DNA from: Acanthococcus lagerstroemiae
Taxonomy: Eukaryota > Arthropoda > Insecta > Hemiptera > Eriococcidae
Reading direction: 5' to 3'
Assembly (NCBI GenBank): GCA_031841125.1
Contig: CM063107.1
Coordinates: forward strand, 24,384,499-24,448,498
DNA length: 64,000 nt
The notes under the pieces were generated by a model, which had not been told where the DNA came from, ran no database searches, and saw only the letters and a list, made by a program, of their open reading frames with translations. The position numbers and the translations under genes are program-made. The first letter of the stretch is position 1, and every line of letters begins with the position of its first letter. Positions 10,310-21,429 of this stretch are shown here, piece after piece.

Positions 10310-11900
10310 AAAACTGAGCGCATTATTTATAATTATTACACATGTTTCAACATGAAATTCAACATTAAATGCTGGGATTCTTAGGCTTCAACCCCCCCCC
10401 CCCCGATTAAAAGCATTGTTACTAACCCTCCGGCAACTGCCTGAGATCTTAGGCAATTCTAGATTCTTCCGGCATTTTCCCGGCACTCAGGTATTTTCTA
10501 GGTTTTTCCGGCATTTTCTCAGCACTCAGGTATTTTTTATACAATGAAATGAATAAAATCTTTATTGCGTCTTATTTTATGACACTCACTGAGCGAAGCT
10601 CGTTTTGAGGCGGTATTATAATATTTTTTGAGTTTTTCGAGTATTTACGCAGACTAAAAAATATAAAATAAGAAAAAACTACCAGAACAATTCGAAAAAA
10701 AGGAAAATCAGAAATATAAAAACAAAAATAAAAAGGAATAAAAAGAACAAATGAAAAGTAGAAAAGGAAACTAAGCCATGAAAAACTACCGATCCCGCGT
10801 CAGGTATTTTCTATGGCTTGAAACTCTGTCTACACTTATTTTTTGCAATTCACATTTTTGAATGTAAGCAATTTTGCTGCGTGTTGAAAGCTACGAGCAC
10901 CCCCTTTGCGTTTTCATTCGTCAGTTGGCTGCGAGTCTGCTGTCTCTGTTTTTGTTGATAAAACGAAAAACCACAGCTCAGAAAGCCTAATGAAGTGATG
11001 TTTTTAGAAAACAATCTCAGGTGACCCTAAAGTTGTGAGTTGGTAACGCTGGCCAAAAGGGTCATTCTATCTCTGTCTTTGATCGAATTCAATCAGACTT
11101 GAATAATTTCACTCGAATTCTTACGACTTCATTTGTTTTAGGTTTAGTTGGATTCTATCTGATGCATTTACCTCGTTTTGTTAATTTTATCAACACTCCG
11201 TTTCGCTCATTTTCATTTGGTTTCGCTCATTTGTGTCCGGTTTTATTAGGTAGAAATACTCACAAGTCCTCCTCATGACCTCCAAGTAGGATCTTTTCTT
11301 ACCAAAATTCTCCTAGGAATTCAACAACTTTTTGCTCACTTCTCTCGCAAATGAGTGTTTTCTAAATTTTTGGTAATAAACATCATACAATTCACCCTCA
11401 TACAAAACTTCTTGTAACAGATATGTTTAGTTTCATCAATTTTCATTAAGACTGACTCAGTTTCATTAGGTTTCATCATTCAGAATGTCTAACAAATTTG
11501 AAAATAAAAAATACTGAACTCTTATTGGACTTTCATTTCGAAGTTGAGTTTCAGACAACACTACATTTTTCAATTTTTATTGAACTTATAATAAAATTAT
11601 TGAACTTTTATTGGACTTCTTGGACCATTTTTCAAATATTGGAGTTTTATTGGTCTTATTGGCCCGGTAGACACCCTGTCATTTCTATTCAATTTCATTT
11701 GATTTAGTTCAGCAGTTCTGTAAACGACTTCTGCGTAACAAAAATCAGTTACAGCTACAGCTCCGACAGTAAATGTACGAAACAGCAGAGCTGACTTTCA
11801 CATTTAAGAAAACGAATTCTCTGAACACAGGAAACCTTTGTTACTGTCTTAAATCACAGAAGTTACTAGATAAATGCTTCAACTGAACACGATAAATAGA
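10310..11900. other. A+T-rich repeat debris, no gene recognised
   Basis: A poly-C tract lies at 10392-10404. Short degenerate tandem words occur (CCGGCATTTTC/CACTCAGGTATTTT near 10440-10530). At 11560-11680 is a block of TTATTGAACTTTTATTGGAC-type words, which is an inverted counterpart of 47732-47812. These look like fragments of interspersed repeat families. Confidence 0.5.
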
Positions 11901-11920
11901 AACGCCTCGTTTTCACCAAC

Positions 11921-12211
11921 ATGTACGTAGATCTTGATGTCTTGGCAGCAGCTAATATTGGCACTACTCAGCAAGCGCTCAGGAAGCACCGAGAAGAGTG
12001 CCATGCAATCATTAGCAACATATTCGCACATTCACCTCTGGACCTCACAACGTTCGCACGTCACACAGATTTTTTCAGTGGCCTTGATATTCATCGACAG
12101 TACCACGAAGAAGCCCTAAAATGCGAACCAGACGCCGAACTGGTAACTGGTCCATTCAGCCTATCTGAAGAATCGGAAACACAAAACCGACATGAACCAA
12201 GAAGAAGCTAG
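11921..12211 (+). CDS. Doubtful open frame, 96 codons, unrecognised
   Basis: The frame starts at ATG (MYVDLDVLAAANIGTTQQAL) and includes HTDFFSGLDIHRQYHEEAL and then ELVTGPFSLSEESETQN. Its composition is more protein-like than most frames in the window: no low-complexity runs and a mix of acidic, aromatic and His residues. I do not recognise a family and see no clear promoter or splice context. It could be a piece of a transposon ORF, a nested small gene or chance. Confidence 0.2.
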   Translation: MYVDLDVLAAANIGTTQQALRKHREECHAIISNIFAHSPLDLTTFARHTDFFSGLDIHRQYHEEALKCEPDAELVTGPFSLSEESETQNRHEPRRS

Positions 12212-12239
12212 GGTAATAATTAAACCATTAAAACGAATT

Positions 12240-13380
12240 ATAAACGTATTATTATTTTCATTTTACAAATGAGTCAGACTTTCGGACATTCTTACATTGT
12301 ACATAACGACTATTCGGAAAGAATTGATGATTATCTTGTTTCGTTTATCGTCCGATCTCGGGATATATGTATCTGTTTCTACATTCTAAGGAGTCTATAT
12401 ACGCGCTTCTGTGTAGATCGAGGCGGCACGGTCGCCTCGGAATTCTCAAAGGCACATTAGGAACCGATTTGCGGACGTACCTAAAACGTTTTATCGCTGG
12501 CCAGGCGAGGAGTTTCAAAGAGGCTTCGTTCGGATGCAAAGATAGCGCAGCCTCATACAGACTAATCATCAAAGTGGAATTAGCGGAACATTCTATCGAC
12601 AGGGCCATGATAACGAGAAAGACAAGAGAAAAAAACCAAGTCGAAAAATATTCCTTCTCTAAGAAGTATATAATGCGACTCAGTTTATGCGAAAAACACT
12701 GACAAGATCGTACACCGAATTTTTACCACCTATCTCGAACTGGTCCCGCCAGTTCTAACTCCATTCGTTGGATATGACTTCTCATTTAATCGACATTTCC
12801 TCCAAAATTTGACCGTACAACGAATTAACGCAATTCAGTCTCGTGAACTAAAACCAAACTTACAGACTTCGACGAGATGGATAGCAGAGTCCCAAAATTT
12901 GAACGTTCCATCACTTAGATGCACACTTCTTCTAAAGTTTATCCTCCCTGTTACAGCCAATCAATAATTACTCGAAGCAGACACATAGTATGACCCTTTT
13001 TCGTACAGACAGTATAACCACTTTTCCAGGAGGTAAACTAAGGTAAAATTGCAGATGTTACGCCTAAAAACCAAAAAGAAGGTCTTCGACTTCCAGCCAG
13101 AGGGACAAACCGTCGGTCCAGGAGGAAGTAGGCAATGCTCCCACTTGCACAAACCAAAGCTTTCCTATTGCAACAGCATTTTTCATCATTCATTATCGAC
13201 CAAAGAACTACCTCCGCGATAGCGATCGTCAATTCGCTGCAGCCACACATATCCACGGCTATTAGAATTCACGACACTTAGGCACCTTAATTCCGGGACT
13301 TCCCGTCTCGAACCTGTCGCCAGTTCGCCATTTAAAAATCAAGCTGCGAAAACGCGCGCGATTTAAAGTGAAAATGGTCT
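12240..13380. other. Eph intron sequence; no exon recognised
   Basis: This is unique-looking sequence with modest CpG content downstream of the Eph exon at 13384-13618. Open frames on both strands (for example 12367-12702) overlap antisense and have no motifs. Confidence 0.45.
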
Positions 13381-13383
13381 TAC

Positions 13384-13618
13384 CGTTACACGTCTGTTTT
13401 TCCAAATCCGCCTCGAAACCGGCTTTGCACTTACAGCCGCCGGTAGGCAAATACCATTTTCCATCTCCCTTGCAGAGGTACATCGGGGTATCCGTTTGCT
13501 CAGCATTATCGACGCACCGTCCAATCGCTTGCTCGATTACTGTCACTTCACGCCCGGTAGGTGTGGCTGGGAAATGCGCGAAATTAATCGTAACCGCCGG
13601 ACAGGTGATATAATAAAC
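13384..13618 (-). CDS. Eph: Eph receptor exon: end of ligand-binding head and start of Cys-rich region
   Basis: This 235-base exon encodes VYYITCPAVTINFAHFPATP, then TGREVTVIEQAIGRCVDNAE, then MYLCKGDGKWYLPTGGCKCK and AGFEADLEKQTCNG. These are hallmark Eph sequences: VYY-TCP after the ephrin-binding domain, then the CVDNA...C.G.G.W..P.G.C.C.AG sushi/EGF-like stretch. All expected Cys residues are present. The acceptor CAG lies at 13619-13620 and the donor GTAAGA at 13383-13378. It begins in phase 0, following the AAA codon that ends exon 29231-29376, and ends in phase 1, matching exon 6204-6359. The role is extracellular structure for ephrin-dependent receptor clustering. Confidence 0.96.
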
Positions 13619-13619
13619 C

Positions 13620-14580
13620 TGAAATATGAATAAACATTAGTGCTCACATACTTACACGAAAAATACACCTAAACTGATGGATCAGCCGGTTGGAACGGGT
13701 CGGGGAACGCGCAGCAAAACTGGCTGCAACCGGTAGGCGTACACGAGGAGTTAAATTAATGCGTAAACACTGAGCTGACACGGGAAAATGGAAGCCGGAG
13801 TCGGTATCGCGATTGAAAGCGGAAAAAAGCGACCTTAATCCATTTCTAGGTAACGGTTTGAAAAACTGAAAAGCTTTAACTGATTTGTTTTCTTCTTCGA
13901 CAAATACAGTCGCAAGAACATTGACTGTTTTAATATAAGCCCACTGCTCATAATATATGAATGATAAGCGTCCCCTTATGATCAATTTGAAACTATTACT
14001 TCTTTTGAAATCGATCACAGAGACAAAACCGAAATTCCCAGCCAATCAGAAAACTAATATCTGATCACGTTTCTGTTACAGGAGCAAACATAATTGAAGA
14101 ATTCAAGTTAGCTTTCTGAGTATCTGAAATAACCGATCATGAAGCTGAAAAGCTAAAGCCTAACAGCAAACACATCAGTTGAGCATGAAAAGGAACTGAA
14201 CTGATGACCATATTTAAAGTACATCAGGATGTGGATCGATAAGTCTTAATAATGTCACTATGATAGATCAGATAGCATTCCATCATTTGTCATTGGGTTT
14301 GGTTGACCGAAAGATAGCCAATACCCTAGTCAATATATCTCTTCAATACTTACAAATAATTAGCATACATAAGAAATAATTAAAAAAAAAAAAATCTTCG
14401 GTAAAGTACTACCAGTGATCTAACAGAAAAACTCAAAGAGTCTGACTGCTGCACAAAAGGACATAACGCGACCACACCGACGCACATGCGCACACCACCC
14501 ACATTGCAATGCATTCTTTTAGTCGTCCACCCTCGGCTTCACTCGGCATTCGCCGGGTCGGTCAGTCAAAACGTGATGAA
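13620..14580. other. Eph intron; no feature recognised
   Basis: This is mostly unique sequence, CpG-richer near the exon (13640-13860) and A+T-rich after about 14050. I see no repeat structure or exon. Confidence 0.4.
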
Positions 14581-14584
14581 CGAA

Positions 14585-15366
14585 TGACAATATATAGTGG
14601 AATCAGAGATGTTTGTCTACGCATAGATAATATTTGTCTACATTTTTGTGTAAAGAAATGTAGACAATGTGTAGAATGTAAATAAATGTGGACAAATGTA
14701 AACAATTCTGAGAATGATTTACAACCAGAAATTGATATATTTTGTCTAAGAAATACAGAATTCCGCAGAACAATACTGCCCCAGTTACCTGTCTTTCTAT
14801 AAATCACCCGATGTTCTCTCTTCACACCACTACCTACCATTAATTTTATTCTGATATACATATTATCTTACGTTTCCAACCTTTCCATCCATCATCTTCC
14901 ACAAACCCCCTCCTTCCCCTCTCATTTCTCTCTCCCCTCGTGTCTGTCTGTCTGTCTCTCTTTCTCTTAATTAGCTCTTATTTTATTATTATTTTTTCTT
15001 TTATTAAGTTTTTATTTTACTATTATTTTTTCTTTTAGGTGTTCAGTTTTTATTTTACTACTTTTGTGTCCCCCGTCTCCCGTAAATGGCCGTGTGGCTG
15101 TGTGGAGCTTGTAATTAATAAAATAAAAATAAATAAAATAAAATAAAATAATGGACTGATATCAATTATATTTTAATTTTCATATCTATTCAAAACATTT
15201 AAAACTATTAATTTTACTTTCTTGACATTTGTTTACAAGTGTCTATATTTGTCTGCACTTTACATTCATCTACACTATTTGTCTACGTCACATTGTCTAC
15301 ATGTAGACAAATGTATTTGTCTACACCAAAATCCCTGTAGAGGAATATCCATATACATCACTATAT
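14585..15366. repeat. Fold-back element with TTGTCTACAT-rich arms
   Basis: The left arm (about 14585-14705) is full of TTTGTCTAC / GTAGACAA words. The right arm (about 15215-15366) carries the same words inverted. Between them lies a pyrimidine-rich block with (TGTC)n at 14940-14965 and an A+T-rich tail of AAATAAAATAAAATAA type at 15116-15150. That tail resembles the 3' end of a retroposon inserted in the centre. No protein is encoded. Confidence 0.6.
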
Positions 15367-15368
15367 GG

Positions 15369-15541
15369 CAGTGGTTCCCAAGAGGTGGTCCGCGAGCTGA
15401 TCCGAAAATGTTTTGTTCGTCAGGAATTTGACAGTTTTAGCAAGTTTGAAGTATATTTAAATGCATTATATACATAAGGAGTCCTTGAAATTATAGGGAT
15501 TTTTTCAGGGGTCCTTGAAAATTTTTTGTTGGGAACCCATG
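15369..15541. mobile_element. hAT-type MITE, 173 bp, perfect 8-bp target duplication
   Basis: Terminal inverted repeats are CAGTGGTTCCCAA on the left and, inverted, CATGGGTTCCCAA on the right. The element is flanked by identical 8-bp direct repeats CTATATGG at 15361-15368 and 15542-15549. TIRs starting CAGTGGTTCCCAA with 8-bp duplications are typical of hAT non-autonomous elements. There is no coding sequence inside. Confidence 0.92.
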
Positions 15542-15963
15542 CTATATGGTAACGTTTTTCTACGGACCGTATTCAGAGGAATTTTCTCTTTTGTGTGGCA
15601 AGCCATTAGACATAATATTTATACATGTCGAAGGAAAAAATGAAGTCCATGAGTACAGGCATTTATTTGATCTTGAAATGCATTTAGATGTAAGTTCATT
15701 TTGAAACGATTTAATCACATTATGAAACTTGTCCTCAGAGAATATTTAAAATGACATCCATCTCGGTTTTTTAGGGGGCAGAGGTGGAAGGAGTTTTACT
15801 TTCAAAACACCCTCCTTGGAAAATTTCTAGATCTGCCACTGCCTTCTTGCTCTGTCTTACTTCTTTCATTCTTATCTTTTGCTTTTATTCTTACATTCAC
15901 AGGGCAATTCAGTAAGCTGCTATTGTTATTTGTTAGCTTGTGTATTCTTCATTTTTTCACATC

Positions 15964-16193
15964 CCCGACGCGCAATCAGTTACCCTCTAGTTAACCGCGG
16001 AAAAGCGACCCATTTGCAACCCTCGGTTACCCTTAGATTACCCAGAAACCTATCAGTTACCCTTTAGCCACCCGGGTAACTGGCGGGATTTTGCGCATCC
16101 CGATACGCAATCAGTTACCCTCTAGTAACCCGCGGAAACTTATCCTCAGATTACCCAGAAACCCGGGTAACTGGTGGTATTTTGGGCGTCGGG
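15964..16193. repeat. Two tandem TIR units (CCCGACGC...GCGTCGGG)
   Basis: Two units of about 130 and 97 bases lie head to tail. Each begins with an ACGC.CAATCAGTTACCC word and ends with the inverted GGGTAACTGG...TTTTG.GC. The outer ends CCCCGACGC and GCGTCGGG are inverted. Internal CAGTTACCCTCTAGT is repeated. This is likely a MITE-like element duplicated in tandem or inserted into itself. Confidence 0.65.
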
Positions 16194-16199
16194 TCCCTA

Positions 16200-18830
16200 A
16201 TAAGATAATAATTTGAAGAATTTCCCGTGAAAACAACCTAAGTCAGTTTTGAAATTTCAATTTCGCCACTAGACAGCAATCAAGGACGCACCGAAGAGTT
16301 TTTCCTGGGCGGGGGTGGGGGGGAGTAAAATTTGTGAACATCCCAGCTGACTCAACTCAAAATTCCCAAGTATCAAGAATAATAATAATAACCTTTTAAG
16401 CTTGTTAGATTCACCCAACTAGCCTGACTGAAATAGTATACATTTTCCCAACTGCTGAGTGAAAAATTCCTACGGGGGGGGGGGGATAAGATGCCACCGC
16501 CCCCTATCGGTATGTCCCTGACAGCAATGTAGCTACTGTTGCTCTGCTGGATGTTTTCATGGGAAGCTTAAGCTTTTTAATTTTCCAAACGCAATTATTG
16601 ACTTCAATAACAACTTCTGTTAGAATAACATTGGTGACTGATGGAACTGGATTGTGTGTAAGAATACCTGTAAATTGACTGGTATTGGCATCTCGACAAA
16701 ATGACAAAATAATTTTGTCATGACATAACAAAACCATGAAAAAACAAAATGACATACTCATGACATTAAAAAAATGAAATCCTCGTCTGACAAAATGATA
16801 AGAAATCGTTTTGTCTAACATCATTGGTACTCCTGTCAGCTGCGTGACCTTACGGAAAGAAACACGAAATTTCCAAATAGCCCCGCGATTCCCGAATAGC
16901 CCGCTCTACAGTACACTGGAAAAAATGTAAGTATTCAGTTCGCCAGATTTAAAGTTTTACGTCTCCTCACACGAATGAGTTAACCACAGTCCGGTTGCAC
17001 ATCCCCTCACCCCTCTCATCGCAGTTAATTTTCGCCTCAATCGCAAAATCGTTTAACATGAAAATTGAACAAATCGCAAATGAATCCCGATCACGCGAAT
17101 GTTCATCTGGCGGCCTCAATTCGAAGTTTTAGAACGAAGGCGCGTTCGAAGAAATTTCCTCGCATTTTAATTGAGCAATATTCCGCAAATAAATGTTATA
17201 AACACAGTATGAGAATTACTGATGGTGTCCACGAATTATGGGCATAACTGACGAATAAAGCGAGAAAGAAGATATATGCACAACGCACTCGTACATACAG
17301 GTAAGTTGAAGAAACTCTCTATGGGTGGTATGGGTTGAAAATCACGTATTTTCATTATTTTACTCCCCCGTTCCGGTATATTAATTAAACGAATGGTTGT
17401 TGAAGGGGCACGGCATGGAAAATAAAACCTTCAACCGGTCTCCATATTCTGTTTATATTCCTCGTTATGAAGATAGTTTATGGTTTCGAATTTTCTTTTC
17501 CGTTTTGTATCGTGCGAACGCCTTTCATTTAGTAGCAATTATAACGTTGCCGGATCCCTCTTGCTTTCAGATTCCACACGACCCATGGTGAAGAAGAAAA
17601 AAATAACCGCTGGATCTCCTAACTTATAACACGAGCGAATACAGCGACCGACGAAAATCAAAAAGATACGTGTACTTGTGTATTTTATTCCATCACGAAA
17701 CCAGTTCTTTTGATGCCAATGTGATGTTCAAAAATAAAGTAGGGGAGAGAAAAAAAAATTCTCCTTGGTCATGCATACGAAGATGGAGGAAACGCATATT
17801 AGACGGCGGATAGGTAAGTGGTTGAGTCATGATGAGCAGTCTTTAATTAAGTGATTAGTGACTCGAATTGGGATTTTTTTCACAGATTTAACGAGAGTCG
17901 AGTCAAGGACAGCACGTAAAATATCCTCGAAGTATAATAAAGGTATTCGTAGAGAAGGAGAGATCTGTTTGGTTTACAAGGAATTTCTTTGTAGCTGTTC
18001 AGGTTCTAGCAACTACACATCATTGTAATTACGTACGAGCAATCACAGCACCACGATCTACTACTGCTCTCCATTCATCACCGACTTCAGTCAACATTCG
18101 ATGCATAGATGCACGTCTTACTTAACGTGTGAACCGACGTACACTGCGAAAGATCAAGATTTAGCAAAATCGATACTTTCAGACGTGAACATCATGACGA
18201 CCCCCTCCATAAATTTTTCCAATAAGCCCCTACATATGAAGAGTGACAATAGTTTTCCCGATTTATAGTTATTACTGCAGATTTACACGTATTGCCTGCA
18301 CTTTGTTGGAACGGTCATCAATTTACTTCTCGTGCATATATACTGATAAGAATACACAGGTAATTAAAAATTTCATTAAATTAAAAAAAAAAGCGTTAAC
18401 TGGTAATTGTATTGATGAAATCATCTTTAGATCGATACAGAAATGGCTGATAATGTTGACAAAGATGATTGCCAGTCTGGCATAAGTCGAAATAAACCGT
18501 AAGCATGATCACTTTAGTGCCCGATTTCGTTTCAGATATATCGCTCAATGCAAACTTATACACATCAATCAGCTCAATCATTTTATTTTATTCTAGGAGA
18601 GAGTACTACAGAAAACCACAGACTTCTCAAACAGAGAACAACGACCAGAGAATGAATAGTGATAACAAGGATAAAAATGCTTTCTGATGAACATTTTTCA
18701 AAATCCGAAAATTATAATTTCTTGAAACGTATTGGCTTGGAATTAACCTCATATGATAGAAAATCTGGAGAGAAACACATTTTCTTTTCTTCAATTTTTC
18801 TTGAAAATGAGCAGGGCCGGTAACTTCTGT
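16200..18830. other. Intron sequence; unique and low-complexity patches, no gene
   Basis: G-runs occur at 16317-16323 and 16474-16485. Words of AAAATGACAAAA / TTTTGTCA type cluster at 16690-16810 and can form a small hairpin. Sequence at 16900-18700 looks largely single copy. Short open frames show no motifs. Confidence 0.4.
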
Positions 18831-19124
18831 ATAGCGGGTGTAGCGGATGCTACACATGGGAAATTATTGGTACAATTGGAGGTATGCATTAAGAGAAGCT
18901 TCAGCTTTCACTTCGCAAAAGTGAAGTGCAAGCTGCAGAGTGTATGCATTAAAAAAGTGAAGAGTAAGCTTGTGCTCAGGAGTGAGAACGTTTGCTTCGG
19001 GGAAAAGGTTTCCCTTCGAGTTGTATGCATAAAAAAGTGAAGCTTTCGCTCGCGGAAAAAAAATTCATCTAGTACCGAATAGACTTCATTTCGAAAAACA
19101 CATGCAGTTATCAATCATCTCCGA

Positions 19125-21420
19125 GAAGATTCCTTTGATTTCCGAAGATAATTTCCGAGGAATTTTATCGAAAATATTAAGGAAAAATTTCCGATAATTC
19201 TCGAAGAATTTCATCGGACATCACTGAGAAAAATCTCCGATGATTTCAGGAGAATTTCGTTGAGAATTTTAAGGAAAATCTCCAACGATACAGAGGATTT
19301 TATTGGAAATCATCGAGAAACATCTCAGATGATTTGTAGATTTTTTCTTCAAAAGAAAAGTTTAATGATTTCCAAAGATTTTCATCGGAAATTTTTGGGA
19401 TAAATTACCGATGACTTCTGAAGAATTTCATCAGAAATGTTCGGGGAAAATCTCCGATGATTTCCAAGGAATTTTATCACAAATCTTTGAGAACAATCTT
19501 TGATAATTTCCGAAGAATTTCATCAGAAATCTTCAGACAAAGTTTCCAATGTTTTCCGAAGAATTTCTTCAAAAATCTTCCGATAATTTTTACAGAATTT
19601 TATCAAAAATATTTTGAAAAAATCCGATAATATTTGAAGAATTTTATCGGAAATCATCAGGAGAAATGACTGATGATTTCCAAAGAATAATATCATTGGA
19701 AATCTTCGAGAAGAATCTCCGATGATTTTAAACGAATTTCATCGGAAATTTTTGGAAAAAAATTCAGAAAATTTCCCATTAGAAATCTTTTGAAAGAGCT
19801 TCCGTTTTCCAAAAAATTTTATCAAAATTCTTCGAGAAAATTTTCCAATAATTTTTGAATAGGAAACATTCGGGGAAAAACTCCGATAGTTTTTGAAGAA
19901 TTTTATCAAAAATCTTCAGGAAAAATCTCCCATGATTTCCAAAGAATACTTAATTTAATTGGAAATCAAGAAGAATCTCCGATGATCTTTAAGGAATTTC
20001 ATCAGACATTTTTAAAAAAAATTTCGGTAATTAACGAAGAATCTCATCGGAAGCCTTAAGAAAAATTATCAATGTTTTCCAAAAAAAATTTATCAAAATT
20101 CATTCAGAAATTTTTCAGATAATTTTTGAAGAATCTTATAGGAAATATTCGGGGGGGGGCGATGGTTTTTGAAGAACTATACAAAAATCTTCGAGAAGAA
20201 ACTCCGATGATTTTTAAGGAATTTCATCGGAAATTTTAGGGGGAAAATTCCGATTCCCGAAGAATTGAGACTATTTCCCACTCATGCGATTGGATTAGAG
20301 ATTTTCATAAAATTTTTCGGAAATCGTTGGAAATTTTTTCTTGAAGATATTCTCCGAAAATTAGTGGAGATTATTTTCAAAGATTTCCAATGACACTTTT
20401 TTTGGAAATTATCGGAGATTTTTCTCAAGTTATTTTCGATAAAATTCTTCGGAAATGTGGGGCTGATTTCCGAAGAATTTCATCAGAAATCTTCAAGAAA
20501 AATCTCTGATTCCACAGCATGAATGGAAAATAGTCTCAATTCTTCGGAATTATCGGATTTTTTTTTTCCTAAAAGTTTCCGATGAAATTCCTTAAAAATC
20601 ATCAAAGATTCTTCACGAAGATTTCCAATGAAATTATTCTCTGGAGATCATCGGAAATTCTTCCTGAGGATTTTCGACAAAATTCTTCCAAAAACCATCG
20701 TAGTTTTTTCCCATATATTTCTGATTAAATTCTTCATGAATTATCGGAAAATTTTCCTGAAGATTTTTGAAGAAATTCTTTGGAAAACATTGGAAATTTT
20801 TTCTGAAGATTTCCAAAAAAAATTCTCCTAGAATCATCGGAGATTTTCCTCGATGATGTCCTCTGAAATTTCTCGAAAATGATCGAAAATTTTTCCTTAA
20901 TGTTTTCGATAAAATTTTTCGGAAATTATCTTCGGAAACAGTGGCGGAACTACGATTTTTTTTCGGGTGGGCACGGAAGGGCCGGATTATTAAGGACGGG
21001 GATTTTTTGAATAAAACGCCGGCTTGAATGAAACTATGTACTTATAAAAATTTGTACATGTATGTACTTACATAATATTAACAATTAATATAAAAGAATA
21101 CGACTATTTTTATGATGAAGAGCAAAATTCTCTACAACATTATCTAAATTTAAACTTTTGGCAAATCGATTATAAGTATTTTATTTTTGAATTCTTTTCG
21201 TCTATTGTAAGTGAGTTATTTTTCGTAAAAAAATTTCAGATCGTTCAAAAAAAAATTGGGCGGGCCAAAAATATTTTTGGAAGGGCCTAGCCCACCCAGG
21301 CCCGCCCTTGGTTCCGCCACTGTTCGGAAATCGAAGGAATCTTCTCGAAGAGTGCTGATGAAATTGTTCGGAAATTATCGGAGATTTTCCCCAACAATTA
21401 TTTCATCGTTTCGTACGTTT
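19125..21420. repeat. Strand-switching degenerate ~45-bp satellite / fold-back array
   Basis: A degenerate unit of about 44-47 bases is repeated about 25 times on the plus strand from 19125 to 20258. It has the form ATCTCCGATGATTTCC followed by GAAGAATTTCATCGGAAATC. From about 20305 the same unit runs on the opposite strand, with a short return to plus at 20463-20512. It then runs on minus from 20548 to 20938, and resumes after an inserted MITE to about 21420. A distinct pair of inverted 29-31-base segments (20259-20287 and 20517-20547) marks the switch. The unit is itself partly palindromic (CCGATGA...TCATCGG). Confidence 0.85.
20939..21322. mobile_element. hAT-type MITE, 384 bp, perfect 8-bp target duplication, nested in the satellite
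   Basis: The left end is CAGTGGCGGAACTACG, and the right end read inverted is CAGTGGCGGAACCAAGG. The 8-bp direct repeats TTCGGAAA at 20931-20938 and 21323-21330 are identical. The target sequence is itself a satellite word, so the insertion post-dates the array. There is no coding frame inside. Confidence 0.93.
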
Positions 21421-21429
21421 AGTGCGTTT

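Noticed and set aside
20628..20837. Opposed 67-codon frames in the satellite
   Set aside because: They are Phe/Lys-rich products of the repeating unit, not a gene.
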